Source: Cupriavidus alkaliphilus (GTDB lineage: Bacteria > Pseudomonadota > Gammaproteobacteria > Burkholderiales > Burkholderiaceae). From it: a stretch of 64,000 nt of DNA. The stretch spans positions 620,001 through 684,000 of the forward strand of contig NZ_FMAD01000001.1 of the NCBI RefSeq assembly GCF_900094595.1, given 5' to 3'. The position numbers were made by a program, and so were the translations under genes. Positions 56,050-64,000 of this stretch are shown one piece after another. Numbering within the stretch: the stretch's first letter is position 1; each line of letters opens with the position of its first letter. The notes below the pieces were generated by a model. The model was given only the letters and a program-made list of their open reading frames with translations, was not told the origin of the DNA and did not search any database.

Positions 56050-56117
56050 AGTGTAGCAATGCTATTTGAGTCTGCAATGAGCATAGCTATTGATCTATTT
56101 ACTAGCTGTGCTAGTAT
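56050..56117. promoter_or_regulatory. pRM and pR with three operators (OR-like)
   Basis: Operators 56052-56066 (TGTAGC-AAT-GCTATT), 56077-56091 (ATGAGC-ATA-GCTATT) and 56101-56115 (ACTAGC-TGT-GCTAGT). pR on the plus strand: TTGATC (56090-56095), 16 bp, TAGTAT (56112-56117). pRM on the minus strand: TTGCAG (56072-56077), 16 bp, TACACT (56050-56055). Confidence 0.8.
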
Positions 56118-56124
56118 TTGTGGC

Positions 56125-56421
56125 ATGAAACTCGCCGACTTCCTCGAATCGACGAAGACCAGCCAAGCGGCTTTTGCAGAGCAGCTGGGGGTCTCCCAAG
56201 GGCTCATCCATCAGTGGATCTCGGGCAAGCGGCCTGTTTCGGCCGAACAATGCCCGGTCATCGAGCGCATCACTGGCGGCAAGGTGACCTGCGAAGAGCT
56301 GAACGACAAGGTCGACTGGGCCTTCGTGCGCTCGTCGCGCGACTCGCCTGCTGAGCGCGGGGCGCGGAAGGGCGGTAAGCCGAAGGCTGACGCTCAGGAA
56401 TCTCACCCTGAGGCCGCCTGA
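56125..56421 (+). CDS. Cro/YdaS-like regulator
   Basis: A product of 98 residues with an N-terminal helix-turn-helix (TSQAAFAEQLGVSQGLIHQW) and a charged tail. Divergent from the repressor gene across 82 bases. ATG follows the pR -10 by seven bases with no ribosome site, so a leaderless message is likely. Confidence 0.85.
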   Translation: MKLADFLESTKTSQAAFAEQLGVSQGLIHQWISGKRPVSAEQCPVIERITGGKVTCEELNDKVDWAFVRSSRDSPAERGARKGGKPKADAQESHPEAA

Positions 56422-56697
56422 AGGCGACCCAGGCACCAAGACCTTTGGCGCGCCGCTTGGGGCGCCGGGCACAAAAGACGGGCGAGAGCCCAACCGGGGG
56501 AATAGCCATGCTGCGCAGTCCGCAGAGGGCGACATCTGGCCGAAGCCGACGCGGCATAGCGCGGCGCGCTGCTTGCCTCAGTGGCAAGCGGTGGTGGCAT
56601 CCGTTTCCCATTGTCTTTTTCTCGCCGGCCTGCGCGCCGGCTGTTCTGTTTCGTTGGGTGAATCGTATGAACCTCTTTGAGCACTTGGGAGCATCGC
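56422..56697 (+). other. Region between Cro and CII-like genes
   Basis: No certain gene. A frame at 56508-56705 (66 codons, MLRSPQRATSG...) has GGGGGAA before it but an Arg-rich shadow-like composition. A 12-codon frame MNLFEHLGASHA ends overlapping the CII-like start. Confidence 0.4.
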
Positions 56698-56964
56698 ATG
56701 CCTAGCCTGGAATCCATGGTGCTGAACCGTGTTGCTCCGCTCACCCAGAAGAAGGTGGCCGAGCGCATCGGCGTCGAGCCGACCAACTTCTCCCGGTTCC
56801 TGAACAACAGCGGGCACAGGTTGACGTTCGCCGAGTTCTGCCAGCTGTTCGACGTGCTCGAGCTGGACGTCGTCGCGCCTGGTGATGACAGCATGGTTTG
56901 CCTGCCGCGCGAGGAATACCAGGCGCTGCGCACACTGGCGAGGAAGGGATTGGAGGTGGCCTGA
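56698..56964 (+). CDS. CII-like transcriptional regulator
   Basis: A product of 88 residues, ATG behind GGGAGC. Helix-turn-helix TQKKVAERIGVEPTNFSRFL followed by an amphipathic C-terminus, as in phage CII proteins that activate lysogeny promoters. An in-frame TTG at 56677 is a less likely start. Confidence 0.78.
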   Translation: MPSLESMVLNRVAPLTQKKVAERIGVEPTNFSRFLNNSGHRLTFAEFCQLFDVLELDVVAPGDDSMVCLPREEYQALRTLARKGLEVA

Positions 56965-56966
56965 CC

Positions 56967-57839
56967 ATGAGCGAGTACAGCAAGATCGAGTGGACTGACC
57001 ATACATTCAACCCATGGGAGGGCTGCCAGAAGGTCGGGCCCGGCTGCGACCACTGCTATGCAGAGACACGCAATGCCCGCTTCGGCGGCGGCACGCCGGT
57101 GAACTGGGGCCCGGGCGCGCCGCGGCGGCGCACGTCGCCAGCCAACTGGCGCAAGCCGCTCGCGTGGAACCGCGACGCCGGCGTCTTCTATGCCCAGCAC
57201 CGTCGGCGCCAGCGCGTGTTCTGCGCGAGCTTGGCCGACGTGTTCGACAATGCCGTCGATCCGGCTTGGCGCGCCGACCTGTTCGATCTGATCATGGCCA
57301 CGCCGAACCTCGATTGGCTGCTGCTGACGAAGCGGATCGGCAATGTCGCCAGCATGCTCGTTGGGCCCGGCATGCCTGGGCGCCTACCGTCGAACGTCTG
57401 GCTCGGCGCCACGATCGTGAATCAGGCCGAGGCTGACCGCGACATCCCGAAGCTGCTGGCCACGCCGGCGGCGGTGCGCTTTCTGTCGATGGAGCCGCTA
57501 CTCGAGGAAGTGACGGTGTTCAGCGTCGACGGCCCCATCGACGTGCCAGACGGCGACGCGTCGCCGCTGCACTGGGTGATCGTCGGCGGCGAGAGCGGCC
57601 CTGGCGCGCGCCCGATGCATCCGGACTGGGCCCGCAGCCTGCGCGACCAGTGCGCCGCGGCAGGCGTGCCGTTCCTGTTTAAGCAGTGGGGCGAATGGGG
57701 ATCTGTCAGCGAAGTTCCTGGCCCTGGTGAGCACTTCCACTTCCGTGACGGCGCGACCGTACGGCGCCTCGGTAAGAAAACCGCTGGCCGCCTGCTCGAC
57801 GGCGTGCGGCACGATGGATTTCCTATGGGGCGGCCATGA
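56967..57839 (+). CDS. DUF5131 (phage Gp37/Gp68) protein
   Basis: A protein of 290 residues with the family start IEWTDHTFNPWEGCQKVGPG and CDHCYAE, a radical-SAM-like cysteine pattern (C-x6-C-x2-C). Widespread in phages; activity unknown. Overlaps the next gene by four bases. Confidence 0.88.
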   Translation: MSEYSKIEWTDHTFNPWEGCQKVGPGCDHCYAETRNARFGGGTPVNWGPGAPRRRTSPANWRKPLAWNRDAGVFYAQHRRRQRVFCASLADVFDNAVDPAWRADLFDLIMATPNLDWLLLTKRIGNVASMLVGPGMPGRLPSNVWLGATIVNQAEADRDIPKLLATPAAVRFLSMEPLLEEVTVFSVDGPIDVPDGDASPLHWVIVGGESGPGARPMHPDWARSLRDQCAAAGVPFLFKQWGEWGSVSEVPGPGEHFHFRDGATVRRLGKKTAGRLLDGVRHDGFPMGRP

Positions 57840-59005
57840 GCGAAGCACCATTGCCCCTCACCCCTCCCGATTGCGACCTGCGGGATTTCCCATTCATGCC
57901 GCTGGAGATCAACCGGCTGCGGCGTTCGAAATCGTGGCTCAAGGCGAAGCGCAATCCGGCGCTGGCCTTCTACCAGATCAACCTTTGGACGGCCGCGTGG
58001 CATGACGTGCCGGCGGGCTCGCTCGAGGACGATGACGACGTGCTGGCTGACTTGGCCATGTGCGACCCGGCGAAGTGGGCCAAGGTCCGCGACGAGGTCA
58101 TGCGCGGCTGGGTCAAATGCAGCGACGGCCGCCTCTACAACCCCACCGTCTGCGAGAAGGCCATGGAAAGCTGGGCCGCCAAGGTCGAGCGCCGCGAGAA
58201 GGACGAGCACGAACGGGACCGCAAGCGCCGCGAGCGCGAGGACCGCACGCGCATGTTCGAGCAGTTGAAAGCCGCCGGACAGTCACTGCCTTGGAACACC
58301 TCGACCACGGAACTGCGACGACTGGTCACAGACCTGTCACGCGGACAGGTGCGTGACAGTCACGGTGACATGTGCGGTCAGTCACGGCTAAGAGAGAGAG
58401 AGGGACAGGGAGAGGGACAGGGACAGGGAGAGAGAGAAGTTAAAAGCTATAGCGGCGGCGTAGGTGGCTCAACCGGTGTAGGCCCTGTGGATAACTCGGA
58501 CTCGCCGCCGCCGCTTTCCGCTGACGCGATCGGCGAACAACTGGTGCTGCTCGAAGCCGAGCGGGGCAGGACGTTGCGGCTGTCCTCGCGCGCGCACGAG
58601 GCGTTGCTCCGGCTTGAGGCGCGCCAAGTCGCGTTGCCGGTGTTGCTCCGGGCTCATGCCCTCGCGTGCGCGCGAAGGGCTGCCGATGGGGACCCGTCGG
58701 CGGTGAACCCGGGTTTTCTCGAGCCGTTCATCGACGAGGCCCTGGCGCTAGGGCAGGGCAGCGGTACCGCGGCGGATTGGGACGAGACCACCGAAGGCGT
58801 GCAGGCCAAGGCCTGCGAGCTGGGCATTCCGCCGCAGCAGGACGGCGAGGCGTGGTTCTGGTTCCGGCTGCGGGTCATCCGCGATTCCGGTGAGCAGCAC
58901 CGCATCGAGCGCGAGGTCAGCAAGGCCGAGCGGATGAACCCCAACGAGTTCGAGCGCGTGTACCGGCTCATGTACGGCGTCGCGCCGGGTCAGGTGGCAG
59001 CATGA
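57836..59005 (+). CDS. DUF1376 replication-type protein
   Basis: A protein of 389 residues. The N-terminal 100 match DUF1376 (KSWLKAKRNPALAFYQINLW, DVPAGSLEDDDDVLADLA), found in phage replication initiators of the lambda O position. The middle is low in complexity (REREGQGEGQGQGERE) where a GTCAC repeat cluster lies. The C-terminal domain is helical. Confidence 0.82.
   Translation: MSEAPLPLTPPDCDLRDFPFMPLEINRLRRSKSWLKAKRNPALAFYQINLWTAAWHDVPAGSLEDDDDVLADLAMCDPAKWAKVRDEVMRGWVKCSDGRLYNPTVCEKAMESWAAKVERREKDEHERDRKRREREDRTRMFEQLKAAGQSLPWNTSTTELRRLVTDLSRGQVRDSHGDMCGQSRLREREGQGEGQGQGEREVKSYSGGVGGSTGVGPVDNSDSPPPLSADAIGEQLVLLEAERGRTLRLSSRAHEALLRLEARQVALPVLLRAHALACARRAADGDPSAVNPGFLEPFIDEALALGQGSGTAADWDETTEGVQAKACELGIPPQQDGEAWFWFRLRVIRDSGEQHRIEREVSKAERMNPNEFERVYRLMYGVAPGQVAA
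58280..58445 (+). other. Candidate phage replication origin inside the DUF1376 gene
   Basis: Seven GTCAC/GTGAC words in about 105 bases (58281, 58324, 58335, 58352, 58358, 58364 and 58380 regions) followed by a purine tract of GAGAG/GGGACA units to 58440 and TTAAAAG. Lambda ori has iterons plus an easily melted tract in gene O. Here the tract is purine-rich rather than AT-rich. Confidence 0.35.
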
Positions 59006-59472
59006 CGCAATCGCTTTTCGACCGACCCCAGCGGGCGCTGCGCCGCGTGGCCTTTACCATCCCAGGCCAGCCGGTGGCCAAGGGCCGGCCCAAGTTCGCG
59101 CGCCAAGGCGCCTTCGTGCGGACCTACACGCCGGAGAAGACGGCCACCTACGAGAACCTGGTCAAGCTGTCCGCGACGCAAGCCATGTCCGGCCGCCCGC
59201 CGTTCGACGGCCCGGTCGAGCTGACGCTGGAGATCCGGCTGCAGATCCCGGCCAGCTGGTCCAAGAAGCGCCAGCAGCTGGCCGAGGCCGGCCAGGTCGC
59301 GGCGACCAAGAAGCCCGACGCCGACAACGTGCTCAAGGCCGTCAAGGACGGGATGAACGGCATCGTGTGGATCGACGACGCGCAGGCGGTCGAGTACCGG
59401 ATCAGCAAGCGCTACGGCACGACGCCAGGCGTGCGCGTCATCGTGGAACAACTGCCGCTGCAGGCGGCGTGA
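59002..59472 (+). CDS. rusA: RusA-family Holliday junction resolvase
   Basis: A protein of 156 residues with the RusA pattern PVAKGRPKFAR and the acidic set KPDADNVLKAVKDGMNG...WIDDAQ. Overlaps the DUF1376 gene by four bases. Confidence 0.92.
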   Translation: MTQSLFDRPQRALRRVAFTIPGQPVAKGRPKFARQGAFVRTYTPEKTATYENLVKLSATQAMSGRPPFDGPVELTLEIRLQIPASWSKKRQQLAEAGQVAATKKPDADNVLKAVKDGMNGIVWIDDAQAVEYRISKRYGTTPGVRVIVEQLPLQAA

Positions 59473-59496
59473 GGAATGAATTTGACGGGGGAAAAC

Positions 59497-60099
59497 ATGA
59501 CGGAAGAACGCCTCTTCGACAGCTCGCACGCGGCGCTGGTGTTCGCGTTCAACTACTCGGGCCAGCAGTACCAGGCCTCGGCGATGAACAAGGCCATGAC
59601 GCCGGCTATCGGCTCAGGCAAAGGGCTGATCGGCGTCGACGGCGCGGCGCAGGCGGGCATGATCCGCAACGAACTGAGCATGCTGCCCGAGCTGCACCAG
59701 GCAGTGCTCACCGCGCGCTGCGCGCCGCGCGACATCATCTGCGACTGCGGCCGACCCTGCTGCGCTGCCCGGCGCCCCAACCCGGAATGGGAAGCGGCCA
59801 TCGTCTGGCTGACCGAGCGGGCCATGCAGCAGCTGTCCGGCACGTTCTCGCACTACCGCGTGCGGCGGTCGATCCTGGAGAAGATCTTCGGCGTCCGGGT
59901 CGACCTGCAGCAGATCGCGGAAGACTGCGGCGCGCACCGCAACACGGTCAGCGCCCACAACACCAAGCTGAAGGTCTGGATCGAGGGCGAGAAGAAGCGC
60001 GGATTGATGGCCGCGCCCGGGGTTGAATCGGTTGCCTGGACGGCGATCGACATCCGCCTGAAGGCTGCCGCGATGGTGAAAATCGAAGAGGTGGCTTGA
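59497..60099 (+). CDS. Late regulator in the lambda Q position, DNA-binding
   Basis: A protein of 200 residues, ATG 59497 behind GGGGGAAAAC (an ATG at 59476 has poor spacing). Cysteine group CDCGRPCC suggests a zinc site; C-terminal helix-turn-helix DLQQIAEDCGAHRNTVSAHN. Its site between resolvase and terminase, followed by a TTGACA box and a terminator, suggests antitermination or late activation. Confidence 0.7.
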   Translation: MTEERLFDSSHAALVFAFNYSGQQYQASAMNKAMTPAIGSGKGLIGVDGAAQAGMIRNELSMLPELHQAVLTARCAPRDIICDCGRPCCAARRPNPEWEAAIVWLTERAMQQLSGTFSHYRVRRSILEKIFGVRVDLQQIAEDCGAHRNTVSAHNTKLKVWIEGEKKRGLMAAPGVESVAWTAIDIRLKAAAMVKIEEVA

Positions 60100-60120
60100 C
60101 ATTGTGCATTTCATGCACAA
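60096..60120 (+). promoter_or_regulatory. Possible late promoter element and palindrome
   Basis: TTGACA at 60096-60101 overlapping the Q-like stop, then a perfect palindrome TTGTGCA-TTTCA-TGCACAA (60102-60120). A matching -10 box is poor (AAAAAT). Confidence 0.4.
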
Positions 60121-60157
60121 AAATCGCCTCAATTCGATACACCTCCGAACTACGTCT

Positions 60158-60187
60158 AAAGCCCGCGCAAGCGGGCTTTTTCGTTTT
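60158..60187. terminator. Terminator after the Q-like gene
   Basis: AAAGCCCGC-GCAA-GCGGGCTTT followed by TTCGTTTT. Shared with the convergent NTPase gene. Confidence 0.85.
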
Positions 60188-60192
60188 GGAGT

Positions 60193-60756
60193 TCACCAAG
60201 CGATGGCTCGGCGCATCAGTAGGTTGCTGAACTCGATGGCCCTTCTCCACAGCTGGTTCTGGATTTTCTCCTGTTGCGTCTCCTGCGTTTTCACCGGGGG
60301 ATTGTTAATCACAAGACGTTCGTTCCAGTGGTGACTCGCAGAAATATCTTGCTCGGCAGTGCCGAAAGCATTGCTGAAGAAGATCACCGAGACGTTATAT
60401 CCGCGGGCGATGGGGAGCTCAAACATGCGTTGGATGTCCTGGAGCGACCCCTTGTCAGCATGGGATGACAGGATCGTTACGTCAGCATCCTGATCTAGCG
60501 CACCGTTGACGTAGTCGTCGATGGGGCCCCATTCGCTTCGCTTCTCTTGGAAGCTGCGGTTGGCCAGGAAGATCTTCTCGAAGCGGCGAGGGGCATCCTG
60601 GTGGACGACATCCCAAGTTCGACCGGTAGGTAATTTTTGGTACGGTTGGTCGCAAAGATACGCCAGCAGGTGCCGTTGGAAAGATGTCTTACCCGTATTG
60701 TTGTTCCCGATAAGGACAAATACCTGTCGAGACAAAAGATTTGCCATTTGCTTCAT
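60193..60756 (-). CDS. P-loop NTPase, low-GC cargo gene
   Basis: A product of 187 residues starting MKQMANLL (ATG 60756; ATG 60747 also possible). Walker A GNNNTGKTS and a later ADVTILSSHAD. It opposes the rightward operon and has lower GC, the signs of a moron gene. No known family. Confidence 0.65.
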   Translation of the reverse strand: MKQMANLLSRQVFVLIGNNNTGKTSFQRHLLAYLCDQPYQKLPTGRTWDVVHQDAPRRFEKIFLANRSFQEKRSEWGPIDDYVNGALDQDADVTILSSHADKGSLQDIQRMFELPIARGYNVSVIFFSNAFGTAEQDISASHHWNERLVINNPPVKTQETQQEKIQNQLWRRAIEFSNLLMRRAIAW

Positions 60757-60896
60757 TTTTTTGTTTGAGGGAACCGCAAGCCTAGCATCGTCCGGCCACT
60801 TCCCGTTCCGTTGTCTCCTTCCACCGCTCCTGTGGTGGTTTGCCCGGTCACCCGTTCCGGGCGTTTTTATTTCCCGTCCCCGCATTTCTACCGCGT

Positions 60897-62279
60897 ATGA
60901 AAAAGGCCGATCAGCTCGCCATCCGCTACCGCGCGGCGAGCGACCTGGTCCGGTACGAGCGGAATGCGAGGACGCACAGCGCCGCCCAGATCGAGCAGAT
61001 CAAGGCTTCGCTGCGGCAGTTCGGCTGGACCAACCCGGCGCTGACCGCGGGCGATGAGCTGCTGGCGGGCCACGGCCGGCTGGAAGCGGCCACGCAGCTG
61101 TGGGCCGCCGGCGAGACCATCGCCAACTGCCCGACCCAGGGCGAGGTGCCAACGGTCGACCTGTCGCACCTGTCGGCGGACGAGCGGCGCGCCTACATCC
61201 TGGCCGACAACAAGCTCGCGGAGAACGCGGGCTGGGACGTCGACCTGCTGGCCGGCGAGCTGCTGGATCTGCGCGACGTTGGCTTTGACCTGTCGCTGAC
61301 AGGCTTCGACGCCGGCGAGCTGGCCGAGCTGCTGGACCCGCAGCAGCCCGGGCCGGGCGGTGGTGGTGGCCAGTCGCTGGCCGACCGGTTCATGGTGCCG
61401 CCGTTCAGCACGCTCAACGCGCGCGACGCGGCGTGGCAGGATCGCAAGAAGGCCTGGCTGGCACTGGGCATCCAGTCCGAGCTGGGCCGCGACGCGCCGG
61501 CGTACGCCTCGGCGTCTGAGCATCAGAAGGCTGGCGGCCCGGCAACGCAGCACAGGACCAGCGTCTTTGACCCGGTGCTGTGCGAGCTGGCCTACCGCTG
61601 GTTCTGCCCGGCCGGCGGCATGGTGCTGGATCCGTTCGCCGGCGGCAGCGTGCGCGGCATCGTCGCGGCGCGGCTGGGCCGGCAGTAGGTCGGCATGGAG
61701 CTTCGGCCGGAACAGGTCGAGGCCAACCGCGGCCAGCTGGGCCTGCTGCAGCCGGCGGACCCGGCGCCAGCCTGGCACGTCGGCGACAGCCGGCAGATCG
61801 GGCGGCGCCTGGCCGATGTCGAGGCCGATTTCGTGTTCTCGTGCCCGCCGTACGCGGACCTGGAACGCTATTCGGACGACCCGGCCGACCTGTCCACGAT
61901 GGACTATCCGGCCTTCCTGACGGCCTACCGCGAGGTGATCGCGGGCGCCGTGGGCCAGCTCAAGCCCGACCGCTTTGCCTGCTTCGTGGTGGGCGACGTC
62001 CGCGAGAAGCGCGGCACCGGGGTCTACCGCAATTTCGTGGCCGACACCATCGAGGCCTTCCTCGACGCCGGCGCGCAGCTGTACAACGAGGCCATCCTGC
62101 TCACCGCCTACGGCAGCCTGCCCATCCGGGCCGGCAAGCAGTTCGCGGCCAGCCGGAAGCTGGGCAAGACGCACCAGAACGTGCTGGTGTTCGTGAAGGG
62201 CGACTGGAAGCGGGCGGTGGCCGCATGCGGCGACGTGAACGTGTCGGACGACCTGTTTCCCGAGGCTGATGAAGAGTAG
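60897..62279 (+). pseudogene. ParB-methyltransferase fusion interrupted by an amber codon
   Basis: One frame from ATG 60897 to 62279 is broken only by TAG at 61686-61688. The first part (263 codons) has a ParB-like nuclease/partition domain (AGHGRLEAA, LADNKLAENAGWD) and the methyltransferase loop DPFAGGSVRG; after the TAG, VGMELRPEQVEAN and SCPPYADLERYS (the catalytic PPY) continue in the same frame. Related proteins read GRQYVGIE at this point, so TAG replaces a Tyr codon. The enzyme is probably split or lost; the second half could restart at ATG 61695. Confidence 0.8.
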
Positions 62280-62283
62280 CGCC

Positions 62284-62865
62284 CTACCTATGCAATTGTG
62301 GCGGGTCCATCTTGATGACGCATCCCATCGGCTCCTTTGCCTCTTTCGATATGGATGTGTAGCCCCCTGAGACAGCCGAAACAAGCAGGCCGAAGCCGAG
62401 GACGACGCTCCAGATCGCAATCCGACCCCACCAGTGCGTGTAGCGACTGAGATCGGATGACGGCAGTGCCAACTCCGTAGTGCTGCGACCGTTGATCGCT
62501 GCCGCGAGCAAATCGGCCCTTCTGCGGCTTGCTTCGGCTGACGACAGGAACGTCCCGGCGCAAGCAATCAAGCAACCGACCAAGACCCCGAGTGCTCCTA
62601 GCAGTTGTATCGGTGCGTGCTTCATGTAGCCAACGCTTGCAAATACCCCAACGGCTGCAAGTGAGGCGACTGCGAGAATCGCAATATGCTTGACCGATTC
62701 CAGTATCCAGGTCGAGTGCTGGTTAGCTTCGAAGTACCACAGGGTGATTTGCTCATCCCTGCGTTTCGCATGAGCAGTATCGGCAGGGACCGGTGGCTTC
62801 GGATCATGTGGCGCATCTTCGGCCCATTGCATGATGCTGCGAACAAGGGTCTTAATTAGTTTCAT
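62284..62865 (-). CDS. Membrane protein, low-GC cargo gene
   Basis: A protein of 193 residues with about four hydrophobic segments (HIAILAVASLAAVGVFASVGY, LLGALGVLVGCLIACAG, IAIWSVVLGFGLLVSA). Opposes the late operon between methyltransferase and terminase genes. Function unknown; exclusion is a possibility from position. Confidence 0.65.
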   Translation of the reverse strand: MKLIKTLVRSIMQWAEDAPHDPKPPVPADTAHAKRRDEQITLWYFEANQHSTWILESVKHIAILAVASLAAVGVFASVGYMKHAPIQLLGALGVLVGCLIACAGTFLSSAEASRRRADLLAAAINGRSTTELALPSSDLSRYTHWWGRIAIWSVVLGFGLLVSAVSGGYTSISKEAKEPMGCVIKMDPPQLHR

Positions 62866-62956
62866 GTTGGATCGCAACTCAGGTGACCGATGATTGACGG
62901 CATTGGCACGCGGTTTCTGAACCCAACCTGCATGGGGTTCAACGGAGTGACGTTGT

Positions 62957-63367
62957 ATGGCAGGACGCAAACCATTCCAGCCGACCGACGAAGACCGCCG
63001 CGTGGTCACGTCGCTCGCGGGCTTCGGCGCGCCGCATGAGTACATCGCCAGCCAGGTGATCAACCCGCAGACCGGCAAGCCGCTGACGGCCAAGACGCTG
63101 CGGGCGCATTTCCGCGCCGAGCTGGACAACGCGAGGGACAAGACAAACGCCCTGGTGGCGCAGGCCCTGTTCAAGCAAGCCACCGGCACCGGCAAGGGCG
63201 CTGTGCCAGCCGCCATCTTCTGGATGAAGGTGCGGGCGGGTTGGAAAGAGCCGGCCCAAGGGATTGAGCTGACAGGCAAGGACGGCGGCCCGGTCGAGCA
63301 ACGAACCACCGTCGTCGATGAAAAACAGGTCGCAGCCGCCGTCGCCAAGCTCGAGGACGAGTATTGA
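62957..63367 (+). CDS. Terminase small subunit (probable)
   Basis: A product of 136 residues with a helix-turn-helix start ([20 protein letters not shown]) and [16 protein letters not shown], matching phage small terminase proteins. Immediately before the large subunit. Confidence 0.82.
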   Translation: MAGRKPFQPTDEDRRVVTSLAGFGAPHEYIASQVINPQTGKPLTAKTLRAHFRAELDNARDKTNALVAQALFKQATGTGKGAVPAAIFWMKVRAGWKEPAQGIELTGKDGGPVEQRTTVVDEKQVAAAVAKLEDEY

Positions 63368-64000
63368 CCCTGCCATCGAGCGGGCCGTCCTGAAGGCGAA
63401 GTGCGAGCGCGACCACCTGTTCTTCAGCCGGTACTTCTTCAAGCACCGCCAGGGCATCAAGTTCCGCGTCAACTGGCACCACGTGCTGATCGCGGACACG
63501 GTGCAGCGTGTCATCGATGGCGAGCTCAAGAACGTTGTCATCAACGTGCCGCCGGGCTCGTCGAAGACCGAGCTAGTAGCGATCAACCTGATCGCGCGGG
63601 GCTTGGCGGTGAACCCGCGCGCGCGGTTCCTGCACATCTCGTACTCGGATGACTTGGCCCTGCTGAACAGCGAGACGGCGCGCGAGATCGTCCAGTCGGA
63701 CGAGTTCCAGGCGCTGTGGCCGCTGACCATCGCGCCGGACGCGAAGTCGAAGAAGCGGTGGAACGTCATCGCCGACGGCAAGAAGGCTGGCGGCGTGTAC
63801 GCGGTGTCCCTGGGCGGACAGATCACTGGCTTCCGCGCGGGCCACATGACCGATGGCTGGCAGGGCGCCATCATCATCGACGACCCGCTGAAGGTCGAGG
63901 ACGCGTACAGCAAGCCGAACCGCGACAAGGCGAACCGCAAGCTGCTGTCCACGGTGAAAAGCCGGAAGGCCAACCCGGACACGCCGATCATCGTGATCAT
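63318..64000 (+). CDS. Terminase large subunit, N-terminal part (runs off the window)
   Basis: ATG at 63318 lies inside the small-subunit gene, overlapping it by 50 bases; 227 codons are present. Walker A PPGSSKTE (residues 78-85) and Walker B-like AIIIDDPLK. It packages phage DNA. The C-terminal nuclease is outside the window. Confidence 0.9.
   Translation, partial: MKNRSQPPSPSSRTSIDPAIERAVLKAKCERDHLFFSRYFFKHRQGIKFRVNWHHVLIADTVQRVIDGELKNVVINVPPGSSKTELVAINLIARGLAVNPRARFLHISYSDDLALLNSETAREIVQSDEFQALWPLTIAPDAKSKKRWNVIADGKKAGGVYAVSLGGQITGFRAGHMTDGWQGAIIIDDPLKVEDAYSKPNRDKANRKLLSTVKSRKANPDTPIIVI

Larger units (their letters stand above)
42430..64000. mobile_element. Lambda-like prophage, left part (right end outside window)
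   Basis: From the tRNA-Arg 3' end to the window edge: integrase, leftward recombination operon, S24 repressor and Cro with paired operator clusters, replication, Holliday resolvase, Q-like regulator, terminase. Structural and lysis genes must lie beyond 64000. Local composition is more mixed than the chromosome, with several low-GC genes. Confidence 0.92.

Noticed and set aside
56508-56705. A 66-codon gene between Cro and CII-like genes
   Set aside because: It has a ribosome-site-like GGGGGAA, but the product is Arg-rich and overlaps the CII-like start; support is too weak to call.
62866-63348. N-terminal extension of the membrane protein gene on the minus strand
   Set aside because: The extension is antisense to the terminase small subunit; the hydrophobic protein begins at ATG 62865.

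Overview
The window is about 64 kb of GC-rich DNA (roughly two thirds G+C outside a few islands) with gene families and gene order typical of Burkholderiales; the best guess is a Cupriavidus- or Ralstonia-like chromosome. This rests on the Bug-type solute receptor next to a CoA-transferase, two RhlE-type helicases, the rsgA/M48/orn block, darP-mog, folA-thyA and egtD-egtB. No 16S rRNA is present, so the genus is inferred.

1-22.2 kb is ordinary core genome: the end of a CoA-transferase, a Bug receptor, rhlE, gluQ, a LysR/pirin divergent pair with a palindromic operator, a CobD/CbiB-like membrane protein, a DUF2007 protein, rsgA overlapping an M48 protease, orn, an AEC transporter, mog-darP, pmbA, thyA-folA, a TerC-family gene behind a recognisable yybP-ykoY (manganese) riboswitch, egtD and egtB (the latter with a His-to-Gln change in its iron motif), and a second DEAD-box helicase with a long leader.

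22.9-42.3 kb is the most interesting part: a dedicated export system for small peptides. Six short genes (P1-P6) encode precursors with a shared leader (hydrophobic start, DL, LD, then VRGG or similar) and Asn-rich tails. The export machine is one operon: a twin-FHA membrane protein, an HlyD adaptor, a cytosolic parvulin, a 1036-residue ABC transporter with two cyclic-nucleotide-binding-like domains and an intact C39 leader peptidase, and a sigma-54 activator. A TolC/NodT outer-membrane lipoprotein is encoded just upstream. A membrane Ser/Thr kinase, a PP2C phosphatase, a SUMF1-fold protein and two DUF4399 proteins complete the locus. Kinase, phosphatase and FHA protein form the set that controls some type VI secretion systems, but here they accompany type I export. 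Three peptide transcription units (P4-P1, P5, P6-phosphatase) each have a consensus -24/-12 promoter and, 111-124 bp upstream, a palindrome of the form CCrACAC...GTGTyGG that I propose is the operator of the activator encoded in the locus.

42.4-64 kb is the left part of a lambda-like prophage integrated at tRNA-Arg(CCT). It has a P4-type integrase; a leftward recombination operon (RecB-like exonuclease, RecT, an SbcC/Rad50-like ATPase, an Rmf-fold protein, AlpA, MazG-like); two small membrane genes downstream of the repressor in the position of lambda rexAB; an S24 repressor and a divergent Cro; then a CII-like regulator, a DUF1376 replication protein with possible origin repeats, RusA, a Q-like regulator followed by a possible late promoter and terminator, a ParB-methyltransferase gene interrupted by an in-frame amber codon, and terminase small and large subunits, the latter cut by the window end. 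Six copies of an ACTAGCnnnGCTAGT-type operator, three at pL and three between repressor and Cro, reproduce the lambda OL/OR layout. Several low-GC genes of unknown function look like cargo.
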